Positions 11,095 through 23,100 of a stretch of DNA of 64,000 nucleotides are shown here, in pieces. The notes beneath the pieces are model-generated. The model saw nothing but the letters and a program-made list of their open reading frames with translations. It did not search any database and had not been told where the DNA came from. The first letter of the stretch is position 1, and every line of letters starts with the position of its first letter. Source of the DNA: Siphonodentalium dalli. Its lineage: Eukaryota > Mollusca > Scaphopoda > Gadilida > Siphonodentaliidae. The translations under genes and the position numbers were made by a program. Location: assembly GCA_032622095.1 (NCBI GenBank), contig CP136066.1:116583319-116647318 (forward strand), written 5' to 3'.

Positions 11095-13804
11095 TTAACC
11101 CTTTAGCGTTCAGAACACCCCAAAGCGCCCCGCCGTGTAGCGTCCAGAACACCCTAGAGAGCCCTGCCGCGTAGCGTCCAGAGAGCCCGGAGTTTTGCGT
11201 TTTTTTCAGTCATAGTTTACAACAAAACTATTGCATTATAACACAACAAATTGCTTTCATTGTTAATGTAAATAATAATGTTACATTATTAATTGTTACG
11301 TTTTTGTGGGGTTTTGTGGCAGATTTTGTACAATTTAATCGATAGTTGTCAATAAAATCGCAATAAAACGAAAAGTGGAATGCGGCGGTGCTATTTTTTT
11401 AAGTCGACTAGAGAAATCAGCGTACTCGGGCAACTGTGTACGGTCGTCTAACTGACATTTATTTATTTTCGAACTTTATTTTTAATTCCAATAAAATATT
11501 TACTTGACTTGTTTATGTTTTTATATCATATGCATCCAAATATAAAACAATCACTACCATTAATTTGACTAACGAAGCTACGGTAAGAGCAAGACGACAT
11601 GCTGATGTTAGTTTTTGTTACTAAGGACGCCGTGTTTGTTCTTACTGCTGTGTAGGCCTATTCCCAAATAAAACTGTTTCCAATTATTTTTCCTAATTCT
11701 TCACATGATCATATTGACAATATTATATTTTTTATAGAGTGTATAAAATGTATTGAATAGCAATGCGAGGAACTAATTAGAAGCTTCCAGCAAACAGCGC
11801 GTTTACCAATTTCGGAACACGTGGCTTCCATCCAAGTTGGGCGCTAATTTCAATCTTATAATTATCAATAATTTTTCAAGAGATATTTATCATTTAATCG
11901 AACAAAATTGCACTATTAGTATGTCCTTTGTTACAAGTTGAACATAGGCCAAACAATATATCGATTACCGGTAGTTTAACTGTGTACACACCTTGTGTTT
12001 TGGCACTAACTGTGATATGCATTGCATCATCATTGCATCAAGGTCAAGGTAACGCCTGTGTCTCAATGTGATTTATTTTTAGTATATTTCGTCATCCTTA
12101 TTCAATACGATGTCTTGCTAACTATTATTTAGTTTGGCATCTCATATATTCACGAAGAGAAAAGCACTGTTATCGACCTTAATGGCCATTCAATCTTTTT
12201 CAAATGACAATATGTGATGGACATGATCTACGCATGTAAATGTGCCAAGATATATCGTAATAAACTGGGTCAAGTTCGAAGTACGTACGCATTACGTTCG
12301 TGAGGTACACAGAAGGAGTTGTTGTCAGCGCTGAATATATAGTTCTTGCGATATATATTTCAATTCCGACATATTAAACATTATATTGTTACTGAATAGC
12401 ATTTCAACTTCTAACCTATGATTTAAAAAATTGAAATTTTAGTCTATTAATGCTGTTTTTATGTCTTTTTTTATACATGACACACGGAGTAATTGTCGAA
12501 GTATTTACGTCGACGTTGCACATCTTATTTCTGTATCCTCACGATCATGGCTTGTGTTTTGTTTACATTGGTTACTATTTATGATCACGTGTCAACAAAA
12601 GTTAATCAGATTTTTACAATACTGGAATCAATTTCACAATGCATTTCCACATTTTATTGAATTTCGTTGGTACATTATTAAATGCAAATAAATATAAGTT
12701 GGTTAACACTTTGCTAGTGATTGTGGAAAAGTGAAGGTAATTCTGGAAATCGAGGTTACAACGTCAAACTTCATACAAAATCTTCGCGGTGTTTTTGTTG
12801 ATAAAATATTGGGGATAATTTTATTAAACGATGTCAAAGTATGGTATGCATTCATATGGACATGAACTAGAGTGATTGGTGCACATGTAGATGTGAAAAT
12901 TTAAAGGAATGCACGCGTTAAACGATCTCATTATTTTATTAGTAAGTGATTGCTATAACAGTAAAGAAAGTACGGCAACTGTGTTGCCTTGCCGTCTTAC
13001 GTAATACACAACTCAATCGACGACGTTTTCTGTTTTGCAAATTTATATATGCAATATATAATGGGGGATAATTTTGTTTAACGATGTCAAATTATGGTAC
13101 GCATTCATGTGGACATGAACTAGAGTGATTGGTGCACATGTAGATGTGAAAATTTAAAGGAATGCACTGCAAAACGATCTCATTTTTTTTATTTGAAAGT
13201 GATTGCTAACAGTAAAGAAATTATGGCGACTGTGTTGTCTCACGCAGTACCGTACACAACCAGATCTCCGGCGTTTTTTGTTTTGCAATATTTCTGTTGA
13301 TAAATTGAACACAATAATACGATAAATTTTCGGAAATTACCAGCTGAAATGACAGCAATAAAATTCAGAATCTGATACATTTCAATGTGAAATTGATTTT
13401 AATTCTATGCAACGAATCAGGGTCAAGAAAAATCCGGAAAGATACCTACCAACTACATAGTGTCTCCTTGTTCTCCATCGCCAGATGGAATATATGATCA
13501 AACAAATCATCTTACCTGCTCTTCCCATACTAAGGATGTAGTATGAATTAAATACAAAAAAATTGCACATTGCCAATGGGGACTTGACTTTCATAAATAT
13601 GAAAATCAATTGTTACCAATTAATTAAAATAAAAAAAACCATCCTTGCAGATAAACAAGAGCCACCATAAGATTTAATCATACATTTTTTCCTATAACTT
13701 TGACGTTACCAGAAAGTCATGTTGGCTGGGGTGACGACGTTCTCTCCTATCAGTATTGGTGTGGGTAATGACGTTAGACATATTACTGTTGGGTAAAGGG
13801 TTAA
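11095..13804. mobile_element. piggyBac-like non-autonomous element, copy 1
   Basis: Bounded by TTAA on both sides (11095-11098 and 13801-13804), with inverted ends TTAACCCTTTA and TAAAGGGTTAA. TTAA target duplication with CCC-starting termini is diagnostic of the piggyBac superfamily. About 2.7 kb, with no transposase ORF; the longest frame (76 codons) has no recognisable domain. Just inside the left end is a GC-rich block of about three direct repeats (GCGCCCNGCCGYGTAGCGTCC). A 260-bp internal tandem duplication lies at about 12811-13310. A near-identical copy in the same orientation is at 16323-19043. Removing the element and one TTAA rejoins the gypsy1 integrase reading frame exactly. Confidence 0.85.
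12811..13310. repeat. Internal tandem duplication of piggyBac-like element
   Basis: Two units of about 260 bp, each starting GGGGATAATTTT and sharing the block around GTGATTGGTGCACATGTAG. The same pair is present in copy 2 (about 18060-18550), so the duplication is older than the two insertions. Confidence 0.75.
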
Positions 13805-14719
13805 TGGATGTCAATATTGTAAACGACATGCCTCAAAACCACCTAAAGACACCTCAAACCCTTGGATTTGGCCAAATAGTCCATGGTGTTTTTTATTGTC
13901 ATAGATTCCATGTCCAAATGGCCATAAAAAAGTTGTAGAAATGGGTTCAACATCTGCCGAGAAAACGGCGGAAGTATTGAGAAATTTGTTTGCAATTCAT
14001 AGGTTACCTCAAGAAATTGTCAGCGATAGCGGTCCCCAATTTGTTTCAAATTATTTCAGTGATTTATTGAGAGCAAATTGTATTAAGCACATCAAAAGTG
14101 CCCCCTACCATCCAAGTTCAAATGGAGAGACAAAACACTTTGTGAGATCCTTTAAAGAGGGAATTAAGTCATTAGATTGTGTGTCTCAATTTCTGTTGGC
14201 CTATCGTACGACACCACACACTCCAACAAAACATCCACCATGTGAGTTGTTAATGAAGCATCGGTTGCGTATTAAATTGGATATCTTGAAGCCTAATTTG
14301 GCTGAGTCCATGTTAATGAAATCATCCAAGCAGCCAAAAGGAAACCATCAGCGCATAGAATGTTTAATGCAAAGTACACAGTACTAACATTAGATTTTCG
14401 TGCAAATAAACCAAAATGGAGTAAGGGAATCATTTTGGAAATACTTGGACCAGTGACATATTCAGTAGAAGTTGAGGGTCTCATTTGGAATTGACATGTT
14501 GATCAATTGCTAAAATTCTCTGAATCTAAAAAGGTTTCACATGAATCTGGCACTGGTTCATCCCTTCCAGATTGGTCCGCTTTCTCTTTCGGAAACATTG
14601 ATTGTCCGGAAATTGTTGATAATGATTCTAGTGAAAATCAGAGAGACAATGCCTGTCTACCTAGACCTTACAATTTGAGACAAACAGTGAGAAAGCCGCA
14701 ACGCTTTCATGATAACTAA
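13805..14719 (+). pseudogene. gypsy1 pol: integrase core and C-terminal tail
   Basis: This continues the integrase from the piggyBac-like insertion: NGCQYCKRHASKP (the Cys-Cys of the HHCC finger), then the DDE core with SDSGPQFVSNYF (second Asp) and YHPSSNG. After NG the expected A-E-R reads T-K-H, so the catalytic Glu is Lys. The first catalytic Asp region is degenerate. Frames change near 13940, 14387 and 14500. The last frame ends RPYNLRQTVRKPQRF, a characteristic tail of Mag-clade pol proteins. It is dead. Confidence 0.85.
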
Positions 14720-14873
14720 AGGGTCATATACCACCTAGTAGGTGGCACCTATACCATATATTATAAATATTACAATGTCTGAACTATTTTGCATTCTGTA
14801 TTCTAATATTTGGTTCTGTTGGTCAAAAGTTAGACCATGAGTAATGTTTGGTTTTTCATGTATTTCTTTTGTG

Positions 14874-14888
14874 CAAGGGAGGGAAGAG
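14874..14888 (+). promoter_or_regulatory. Polypurine tract of gypsy1
   Basis: CAAGGGAGGGAAGAG lies directly upstream of the 3' LTR, where plus-strand DNA synthesis is primed in LTR retrotransposons. The same tract and LTR recur at about 27322-27336, inside a duplicated block. Confidence 0.7.
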
Positions 14889-15016
14889 TGTAGTGTATGT
14901 TGGTACGCAATTACGTAGTACGAATTGTAGAGAAAACGAATGTCTGTGTGAGTGACTTCCCTTGCATCACTCTCGATTGTTTTGAACCAAAAGAATAAAT
15001 AATCATCGTTATAAAT
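14889..15016 (+). repeat. gypsy1 3' LTR (128 bp)
   Basis: It matches 9656-9783 over its full length. A third copy near 27337 is the result of segmental duplication rather than a separate insertion, because PPT and flanking LINE1 sequence come with it. Confidence 0.8.
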
Positions 15017-15517
15017 TGATTTATCAAGTTATTAACACGCACATACAATATACTCCAATATGCTTTTGGGCAGTTCCCCTTATTTTCTTCAAGCTCATCA
15101 AGAAGTTTTTGGCGGTACTGTTTAAATTTCCTTTTACGTGTTTAACGGTAAATTTTTAGGAAACTATAAAAAGACCCCCTCTGACAATTGGATCCGAGGG
15201 ATATTTTTCAAGAAGCTTACATTTTGCACCCAGGAAGCGTCTCATGGAACATAATGAAGCATCAATACATTTGGGTTTTAGCTCTTTGCGTTCTTTCCAT
15301 GTTTACATTACTTTTTCTTCATACATTTATCATCGGCTGCCCACATAATGCTATTGAATAATTGTACCAATTTATTTGGATCAGCTCTGGTCTCAGTCTG
15401 AAGGGTAAGCAATCTCTGATGATAATGATTTTTTAAAACTGTTGGAAATACACTGGATGATTGTTCATTCCAAATTTATGTGTGAGGAAGGGGAGAGTTG
15501 GGTATGCCCTAATCTGT
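15017..15517 (-). pseudogene. LINE1 segment between endonuclease and RT
   Basis: On the minus strand it reads fragments such as RAYPTLPFLTHKFGMNNHP and the linker ending near LEENKGNCPKAYW. It continues from the LINE1 piece at 26456-26538 and leads into the piece at 9655. It is bounded by the gypsy1 3' LTR on the left and, at 15518, by gypsy2. A paralogous copy is at about 27465-27965. Confidence 0.75.
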
Positions 15518-15914
15518 TGTAACGGAGTTCACCTTTCACATGTTTATTTATCGCTCGCTTCGGCGGGAGTTCTAAATTATTAAGTATTATTCTTCATAAT
15601 TATCTTTTATTCTATTCACAAAACTTATAACTATTATTACCGTTACGTAAAATCCATTACGCCACACCCAAATATGCCTATGTCATTGTTTATATTTATG
15701 CAAATTCTCCATAATGGCACTTTATTCGTGCCTCAATAGTAGATTTTTAGTTATAAGTTTTGTGAATAGAATAAAAGATAATTATGAAGAATAACACTTA
15801 ATAATTTAGAACTCCCGCCGAAGCGAGCGATAAATAAACATGTGAAAAGTGAACTCCGTTACAACAGATTAGGGCATACCCAACTCTCCCCTTCCTCACA
15901 CTCCGTTACACCAC
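15518..15914 (-). repeat. gypsy2 3' terminal region (palindromic, LTR-like)
   Basis: On the minus strand it starts TGTAACGGAG right after the purine tract GAGGGGGTGG and ends CTCCGTTACA against the CTGT duplication, as an LTR should. It contains AATAAA. But 15518-15633 and 15748-15866 are inverted copies of each other. A 37-base piece of the flanking LINE1 (15481-15517) is repeated in inverted form at 15867-15903, inside the terminal region. Confidence 0.65.
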
Positions 15915-15952
15915 CCCCTCGGATAAAAGAAATGTTCGACCCCGAACTGTAA

Positions 15953-16322
15953 TTATTCTTCTTTTCGTTTTGTTAAGTCCAGGGGTTTATCTTGAACTTC
16001 ACACTTTGGACTTCGATTGGTACTGACACTTTGTGGATATACATTCTCAGTTTGAGTACTCGCACTTTCGCTGATGACAGCCTCTGGATCGCGCATCCAT
16101 GACTCCCTGAGTGTGTACGTTTTTCCGTTAGAAAACGTTACAGATTCTTCTTTTTTTATGCACAGATATCCGTAAGGAGCGAATCTCCTTTTATAGGTTT
16201 GCAGGTGAGTACGGGCGCTAGTGCGTGCAGCCCGCAGTATCTGGGCAGTATGCCCCTCCATGTAGCAGCATGGTGCCCCGATGAAAAATAATCGGGGTTC
16301 CGCCGACAACTGTTCATATGAT
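15953..16322 (-). pseudogene. gypsy2 ORF3, C-terminal part
   Basis: The last about 120 codons of the third ORF of gypsy2, after the piggyBac-like insertion. It is basic with a run of Cys and aromatic residues (RLFFIGAPCCYMEG, then RRFAPYGYLCIKKEE) and ends with a second PLDLTK motif just before the stop (15953). The chain is open from 16322 to the stop. Joining across the TTAA insertion keeps the frame. No known domain was recognised in this part. It carries no signal peptide, transmembrane segment or fusion-peptide-like stretch, so it does not look like an envelope protein. Confidence 0.6.
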
Positions 16323-19043
16323 TTAACCCTTTAGCGTTCAGAACACCCCAGAGCGCCCTGCCGTGTAGCGTCCATAAAGCCCTAGAGCGCCCTGCCGCGT
16401 AGCGTCCATAGAGCCCCAGAGAGCCCGGAGTTTTGCGTTTTTTTCAGTCATAGTTTACAACAAAACTATTGCATTATAACACAACAAATTGCTTTCATTG
16501 TTAATGTAAATAATAAAATATATGTTACATTATTAATTGTTAAGTTTTTGTGGGGTTTTGTGGCAGATTTTGTACAATTTAATCAATAGTTGTCAATAAA
16601 ATCGCAATAAAACGAAAAGTGGAATGCGGCGGTGCTATTTTTTGAAGTCGACTAGAGAAATCAGCGTACTCAGGTAACTGTGTACGGTCGTCTAACTGAC
16701 ATTTATTTATTTTCGAACTTTATTTTTATTTCCAGTAAAATATTCACTTGACTTGTTTATGTTTTTATATCATATGCATCCAAATATAAAACAATCACTA
16801 CCATTAATTTGACTAACGAAGCTACGGTAAGAGCAAGGCGACATGCTGATGTTAGTTTTTGTTACTAAGGACGCCGTGTTTGTTCTTACTGCTGTGTAGG
16901 CCTATTCCCAAATAAAACTGTTTCCAATTATTATTTTATTTTTCCTAATTCTTCACATGATCATATTGACAATATTATATTTTTCATAGAGTGTATAAAA
17001 TGTATAGAATAGCAATGCGAGGAACTAATTAGAAGCTTCCAGCAAACAGTGCGTTCGCGTTTACCAATTTCTGAAAACGTGGCTTCCATCCAAGCTGGGC
17101 GCGAATTTCAATCTTATAGTTATCAATAATTTTTCAAGAGATATTTATCATTTAATCGAACAAAATTGCACTATTAGTATGTCCTTTGTTACAAGTTGAA
17201 CATAGGCCAAACAATATATCGATTACCGGTAGTTTAACTGTGTACACACCTTGTGTTTTGGCACTAACTGTGATATACATTGCATCATCATTACATCAAG
17301 GTCAAGGTAACGCCTGTGTCTCAATGTGATTTATTTTTAGTATATTTCGTCATCCTTATTCAATACGATGTCTTGCTAACTATTATTTAGTTTGGCATCT
17401 CATATATTCACGAAGAGAAAAGCACTGTTATCGACCTTAATGGCCATTCAATCTTTTTCAAATGACAATATGTGATGGACATGATCTACGCATGTAAATG
17501 TGACAAGATATATCGTAATAAACTGGGTCAAGTACGTACGCATTACGTTCGTGAGGTACACAGAAGGAGTTGTTGTCAGCGCTGAATATATAGTTCTTGC
17601 GATATATATTTCAATTCCGACATATTAAACATTATATTGTTACTGAATAGCATTTCAACTTCTAACCTATGATTTAAAAAATTGAAATTTTAGTCTATTA
17701 ATGCTGTTTTTATGTCTTTTTTTATACATGACACACGGAGTAATTGTCCAAGTATTTACGTCGACGTTGCATCTTATTTTTGTACCCTCACGATCATGGC
17801 TTGTGTTTTGTTTACATTGGTTACTATCTGTGATCACGTGTCAACAACAGTTAATCAGATTTTTACAATGCTGGAATAAATTTCACAATGCATTTCCACT
17901 TTTTATTGAATTTCGTTGGTACATTATTAAATGCAAATAAATAGAAGTTGGTTAACACTTTGCTAGTGATTGTGGAAAAGTGAAGGTAATTCTGGAAATC
18001 GAGGTTACAACGTCAAACTTCATACAAAATCTTCGCGGTGTTTTTGTTGATAAAATATTGGGGATAATTTTATTAAACGATGTCAAAGTATGGTACGCAT
18101 TCATATGGACATGAACTAGAGTGATTGGTGCACATGTAGATGTGAAAATTTAAAGGAATGCACGCGTAAAACGATCTCATTATTTTATTAGTAAGTGATT
18201 GCTAACAGTAAAGAAAGTACGGCAACTGTGTTTCCTTGCCGTCTTACGTAATACACAACTCAATCGACGACGTTTTCTGTTTTGCAAATTTATATATGCA
18301 ATATATAATGGGGGATAATTTTGTTTAACGATGTCAAATTATGGTACGCATTCATGTGGACATGAACTAGAGTGATTGGTGCACATGTAGATGTGAAAAT
18401 TTAAAGGAATGCACTGCAAAACGATCTCATTTGTTTTATTTGAAAGTGATTGCTAACAGTAAAGAAATTATGGCGACTGTGTTGTCTCACGCAGTACCGT
18501 ACACAACCAGATTTCCGGATTTTTTTGTTTTGCAATATTTCTGTTGATAAATTGAACACAATAATACGATAAATTTTCGGAAATTAACAGCTGAAATGAC
18601 AGCAATAAAATTCAGAATCTGATACATTTCAATGTGAAATTGATTTTAATTCTATGCAACGAATCAGGGTCAAGAAAAATCCGGAAAGATACCTACCAAC
18701 TCCATAGTGTCTCCTTGTTCTCCATCGCCAGATGGAATATATGATCAAACAAATCATCTTACCTGCTCTTCCCATGAATTAAATAAAAACAAATTGCACA
18801 TTGCCAATGGGGGGGGGGGGACTCGACTTTCATAAATATGAAAATCAATTGTTACCAATTAATTAAAATAAAATAAACCATCCTTGCAGATAAACAAGAG
18901 CCACCATAAGATTTAATAATACATTTTTTCCTATAACTTTGACGTTACCAGAAAGTTATGTTGGCTGGGGTGACGACGTTCTCTCCTATCAGTATTGGTG
19001 TGGGTAATGACGTTAGACATATTACTGTTGGGTAAAGGGTTAA
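16323..19043. mobile_element. piggyBac-like non-autonomous element, copy 2
   Basis: A second copy of the 11095-13804 element in the same orientation, bounded by TTAA at 16323-16326 and 19040-19043, with the same TTAACCCTTTA / TAAAGGGTTAA ends, subterminal GC-rich repeats and internal duplication. It differs from copy 1 by scattered substitutions and small indels, and by a poly-G tract near 18811. It sits inside gypsy2 ORF3. Taking out the element and one TTAA leaves ORF3 in frame. No transposase is encoded. Confidence 0.85.
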
Positions 19044-20148
19044 ACGGTTCCGGGAGCATTATATTTGCATCAAAACGGACTTCAGGTGATGTCATCTCTG
19101 GAGTGTACTCTTCCTCCGTATTTGTACTTCTGTCCCGTTTAATAACTTCATCTGTTTGAGTCTGCTCCGGTTAGCATAATATACCATGCGTCTGACACTC
19201 ACCTTCATTCGATCTCGTTTCTGAAAATAGTTCATCAAGAACCGCTGTCAGTGCAGGATCTCCAACAGATGTATCACAGGACCGATTAGATGGTTCCCCA
19301 GTGTCTTTTCCCGGTTGCTTCGCTAGACTTGTCGTCAGTGTCGGATCTCTGACTGATATTTCCTTAGAGAGATTAGATGGTTCCCCAGTGTCTTTTCCAG
19401 GCTGTTTAGTTAAGTCAAGTGGCTGCGTTAGCACTGGGGGCATCGATACCTCGATCTCCTGTGTTGATGACCATGAATGTGCAGGTCCATCCAACTGATC
19501 AGACACCACTGTTTCGGTTGTCTGAAATGATTTCAGTAATGTGTTTTCGGAAGGTCGTGATACTTTGCATTCATAAGGATGGGTTGGTCGAGACGATGCG
19601 CTCTCAGATGGACGAGATGGATGATATTAGGTACTGCCAGGCCGACAAGATGGACGGTACGATGTACTCTCAGATCGACGAGCTGATGCATATTCAGATC
19701 GACGCGGCAGTGTACTTCCAGCGGGATGAGATGGACGAGACGATGTACTCTCAGATCGACGCGGCAATGTACTTCCAGCGGGATGAGATGGACGAGACGA
19801 TGTACTCTCAGATCGATGCGGCAATGTACTTCCAGCGGGATGAGATGGACGAGACGATGTACTCTCAGATCGATGCGGCAATGTACTTTGTATCTTATGT
19901 ACTTCTGACCTTATGTTGTTATAATCAACCGGCTCTTCTGCCTCGCTCTGGAACCCTGCTGAGTTCATGTGCTTCTGTTGGATATGATGTTTCATGCGAT
20001 AGTTTCTGCTGACACTTGTAACATATTTGCAAAATGGGCAGCTGATGGTATCGCCGTGAGTATCACGCATGTGTCTTGACCTCTGTATTGCGGTATCGAA
20101 TGGAATGTCGCACATGGAGCAATGGTATATCAGTAATCTGTCAGGCAT
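19044..20148 (-). pseudogene. gypsy2 ORF3, N-terminal part: two C2H2 zinc fingers
   Basis: A third ORF downstream of pol, starting ATG at 20148, 28 bases after the pol stop. The sequence before the ATG is T-rich and ends TTTCAG right at the start codon, a good splice acceptor, so it may be expressed from a spliced mRNA as env is in some gypsy elements. Residues about 10-60 hold two C2H2 fingers (CSMC...HMRDTH and CPFC...HHIQQKH). A Ser/Pro/Arg-rich region follows, made of 19-residue repeats (57-bp minisatellite), then a PLDLTK motif near 19390. That resembles the PxDLS/T docking motif for CtBP co-repressors. In-frame TAA stops are at 19627 and 19171. With the insertion removed, the frame from 20148 to 15953 is 493 codons including the final stop. 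Confidence 0.7.
19650..19885. repeat. 57-bp minisatellite within ORF3
   Basis: Three and a bit units of 57 bp (starts near 19741, 19798 and 19855, with a diverged unit before them). Each unit contains CGATGTACTCTCAGATCG. Because 57 is a multiple of 3, the array adds 19-residue repeats to ORF3 without shifting the frame. Confidence 0.85.
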
Positions 20149-20175
20149 CTGAAATTACAGAAATGTAAGGCACCA

Positions 20176-23100
20176 TTATAATTTCTGTTGAGTGTTAGCA
20201 CTTCTAGTTGCCACCCTCTCCCCGGGAATAAACCACTTCCTCGCTCTTCCAGTATATTGTTTAAGTCTGGTTAGGTGTACAACCTTAGATAATAATTTCG
20301 GCCCTTTCTGTATACGGTATAATAGGTCAGACAGTTTGTCAATTACTGTGAATGGTCCCTCAAATTTTTGAACTAATTTTCGTGATAATCCCTTGCCTAC
20401 TTGGGTTGATCGAAGCAATACAATATCCCCAATTTTGGGATATATTTGGGACTTCTTATGAGCTTTGATGTCATAGTTCCGTTTTTGTCGATCGCTAGAA
20501 TTTTTCATAGTCTTTCTAGCATGGTCATGTACTCGGTCCAATTTATGTTGCAAGGTCTCAATGTATGTCGGGATAATCTCATCAGTTTTATTTGTATCCG
20601 TCGGACCTTGTGGTGCATATGTCGGGTACAGTAAGTCAGTAGGTATGTCAGCCTCCCTACCCAACATCATCGTGCATGGTGTGAAACCGGTACTTTCGTG
20701 CACTGATGTGCGATAAGCCCACATGACAAGTCGAAGGAATTCATCCCAATCCCGTTGCGATTTCGAAGTATATTTGGCCAACATATCCTTAATCGTTCGA
20801 TTCATGCGTTCTACGAGCCCGTCACTTTGGGGATGAAAAGGCGTTGTCCTCGTCTTATCAATGTGCAGGCTTTTACATAAATACTGAAAAATGTGTCCCT
20901 CAAACTGTCGACCCTGGTCTGTGTGCACTTGTAGTGGGATACCCCATCTCGCAATAAATTCTCTAAGAAAAATAATAGCTACCGTGGTAGCCTCCTGGTT
21001 TGGCATCGGGTAGGCCTCTGCCCACCGAGTGAAGTAGTCGGCAATGACTAGTATGTATTTATTACCACTATTTGTTTTGGTGAGGGGTCCAGCGATATCT
21101 AAGGCCACTCGTTCCATGGGTGCCCCCACCAGGTACTGTTTCATTTCCCCCTTCATAGTGGGACCCAGTTTTCTCTTTTGGCATTGTGGGCATTTTTGCA
21201 CAAATAAGTGAGCCGAGTTGTAATAGCCCGTCCAATAATATCGTTCTCGCAGCTGGTTAATCAGTTTGTGAATTCCCAAATGACCTCCACTTGGGTCACT
21301 GTGTAACATTTTTAGGATATCCTCTCGCCAACATTTTGGAGTCACTAACTGCAATTTTTCTTCATCATCATCGGAGATCCATTTCCGATACAAGATACCG
21401 TCTCTCATGTTTAACCGATCCCATTGAGCCCAATAGGTCTTTATTTTGCTTGATAGTGGTGATACATGCTCCCATCTAGGCTTTTCCATGTTCTGTTCTT
21501 TCCATTCTATTATCATTCCAATCTCTTTGTCTTTTCTCTGTTGCTCTCTAATTTCCTCTCTCGTCTTGGGAACTAGCCATGTAATTTTGTCACCATCTGC
21601 AACTGTGTCTTCTGTCGATTTCACCTGTTTTTGTCGTGTAACTCTATTTACACATTCAGATTCTGCTTTATCTGTTTCTCTTTGTTGTTGCCTTTCGCAA
21701 TGGCTACATTTCACACAGGGTCTTCTGGAAAGGCCATCTGCATTTGTATGTAGTTTGCCTGGTCGATGCTGAATGGTGAAATCATAGGTGTCTAGGACCT
21801 GTATCCATCTAGCAAGTTGGCCCTCTGGATTTTTGAAACGCCGTAGCCAATTTAGTGCCCCATGGTCACTTCTCACCAGAAACTTCACGTTAAATAAATA
21901 TGCGTGGAAATTCTTCACTCCATCAACAATTGCCAGTAACTCCTTCCTTGTAATACAGTATGATCTCTCCGGTTTTGTCAAAGCCCTGCTATAATATGCT
22001 ATAGCATGTTCACCATCCTCAAATTTCTGCGAGAGAACTGCTCCTATACTTTCGTTGCTAGCATCACAATCTAGGAAAAACATTTTTGTGAAGTCTGGAT
22101 ACTTTAGGACTGGTTCCTTCATCAATGATTGTTTCAGATTTTCAAAAGCGTTTTCTGTCTGTTCATTCCACGCAAATTTGACGTCTTTTTCTGTGAGTTT
22201 ATGTAAAGGTTTTGCAATTTGGGCAAAGTTCCGAATGAATTTTCGGTAGTATGATGCTGTTCCCAGAAAACTTCGGACATCCTTGACATTCCTCGGGCGG
22301 CCCCACGTTTGAATAGCCTTGACCTTATCAGGATCTGGTTCAAACCCATTTTCAGATACAACATGTCCCAAGAACTTGCATTTGTCCCGAAATATAAAAC
22401 ACTTCTTTGGCGATATTTTGAGCCCTGCTTCCTTTATCCGTGTCAGTACTTGGTCCATGCGTTCACAGTGATCTTTGAACGACCTTGAAAAGATCAAGAC
22501 GTCGTCAATATATAATACACATATGTGCCATTGGAGGCCAGCCAGCACGTTTTCCATCAAGCGCTCAAAGGTGGCCCCGGCATTGCAGAGGCCAAATGGC
22601 ATAACCCGGTATTGATACTGATAATTTGACGTTATGTTTGATGTCATGAAGGCTGTCATCGGTCGATCTTTCTCGGCCAGAGGTGTCTGCCAATAACCCG
22701 CGACCAAATCAAGGCCGGAGTACCATTTTGATTCCCGCAATGCATCTAAGCTGTCATCTAGACGTGGAATTGGGTACGAGTCCTTCACTGTGACATCGTT
22801 GACCTTTCGAAAATCAATGCAAAATCTTATTTCAGGTTTTACATCAGCATCTTGATTTTTCTTGTTTTTTCCCTTCCTAACAATAACAACTGGACTCACC
22901 CAACTAGATTTTGACTCTTCTATAATACCCTCTCTCAGCATACGTTGCACTTCTTCCTCAGCTTGCTGGCGTAATGCATATGGTACACGTCTCGGAGCTT
23001 GTTTTATCGGTTTGGCATCTCCCGTGTCAATCGTGTGTTCTGTTAAATGAGTTTGACCTAGATCTTCTTTATGCTTTGAGAACACAGATGCATGTTTCAT

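Larger units (their letters stand above)
9656..15016 (+). mobile_element. gypsy1: decayed Ty3/gypsy LTR retrotransposon (Mag-like)
   Basis: A plus-strand LTR element inserted in LINE1. Two 128-bp direct repeats (9656-9783 and 14889-15016) differ at about 4 positions and begin TGTAGTGTATG. A purine tract (AAGGGAGGGAAGAG) lies immediately before the right one. Between them are the RT thumb and connection, RNase H, integrase and a C-terminal tail in the right order. Gag, protease and most of RT are missing between 9784 and 10145. The very short LTR and the RNase H wording (SPAERNYSTLEKEALAI) match the Mag / K02A2.6-like clade. It is interrupted at 11095-13804 by a piggyBac-like element and by a (TA)n tract near 10542-10567. 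Confidence 0.85.

Noticed and set aside
12461-17940. Similar 76- and 79-codon frames in the two piggyBac-like copies (12461-12691 and 17701-17940)
   Set aside because: They are similar only because the elements are copies. There is no piggyBac transposase motif (DDD core), so I do not call them genes.
19419-20012. 197-codon plus-strand frame across the 57-bp minisatellite
   Set aside because: It is the antisense of ORF3. The repeat length is a multiple of three, so both strands stay open.
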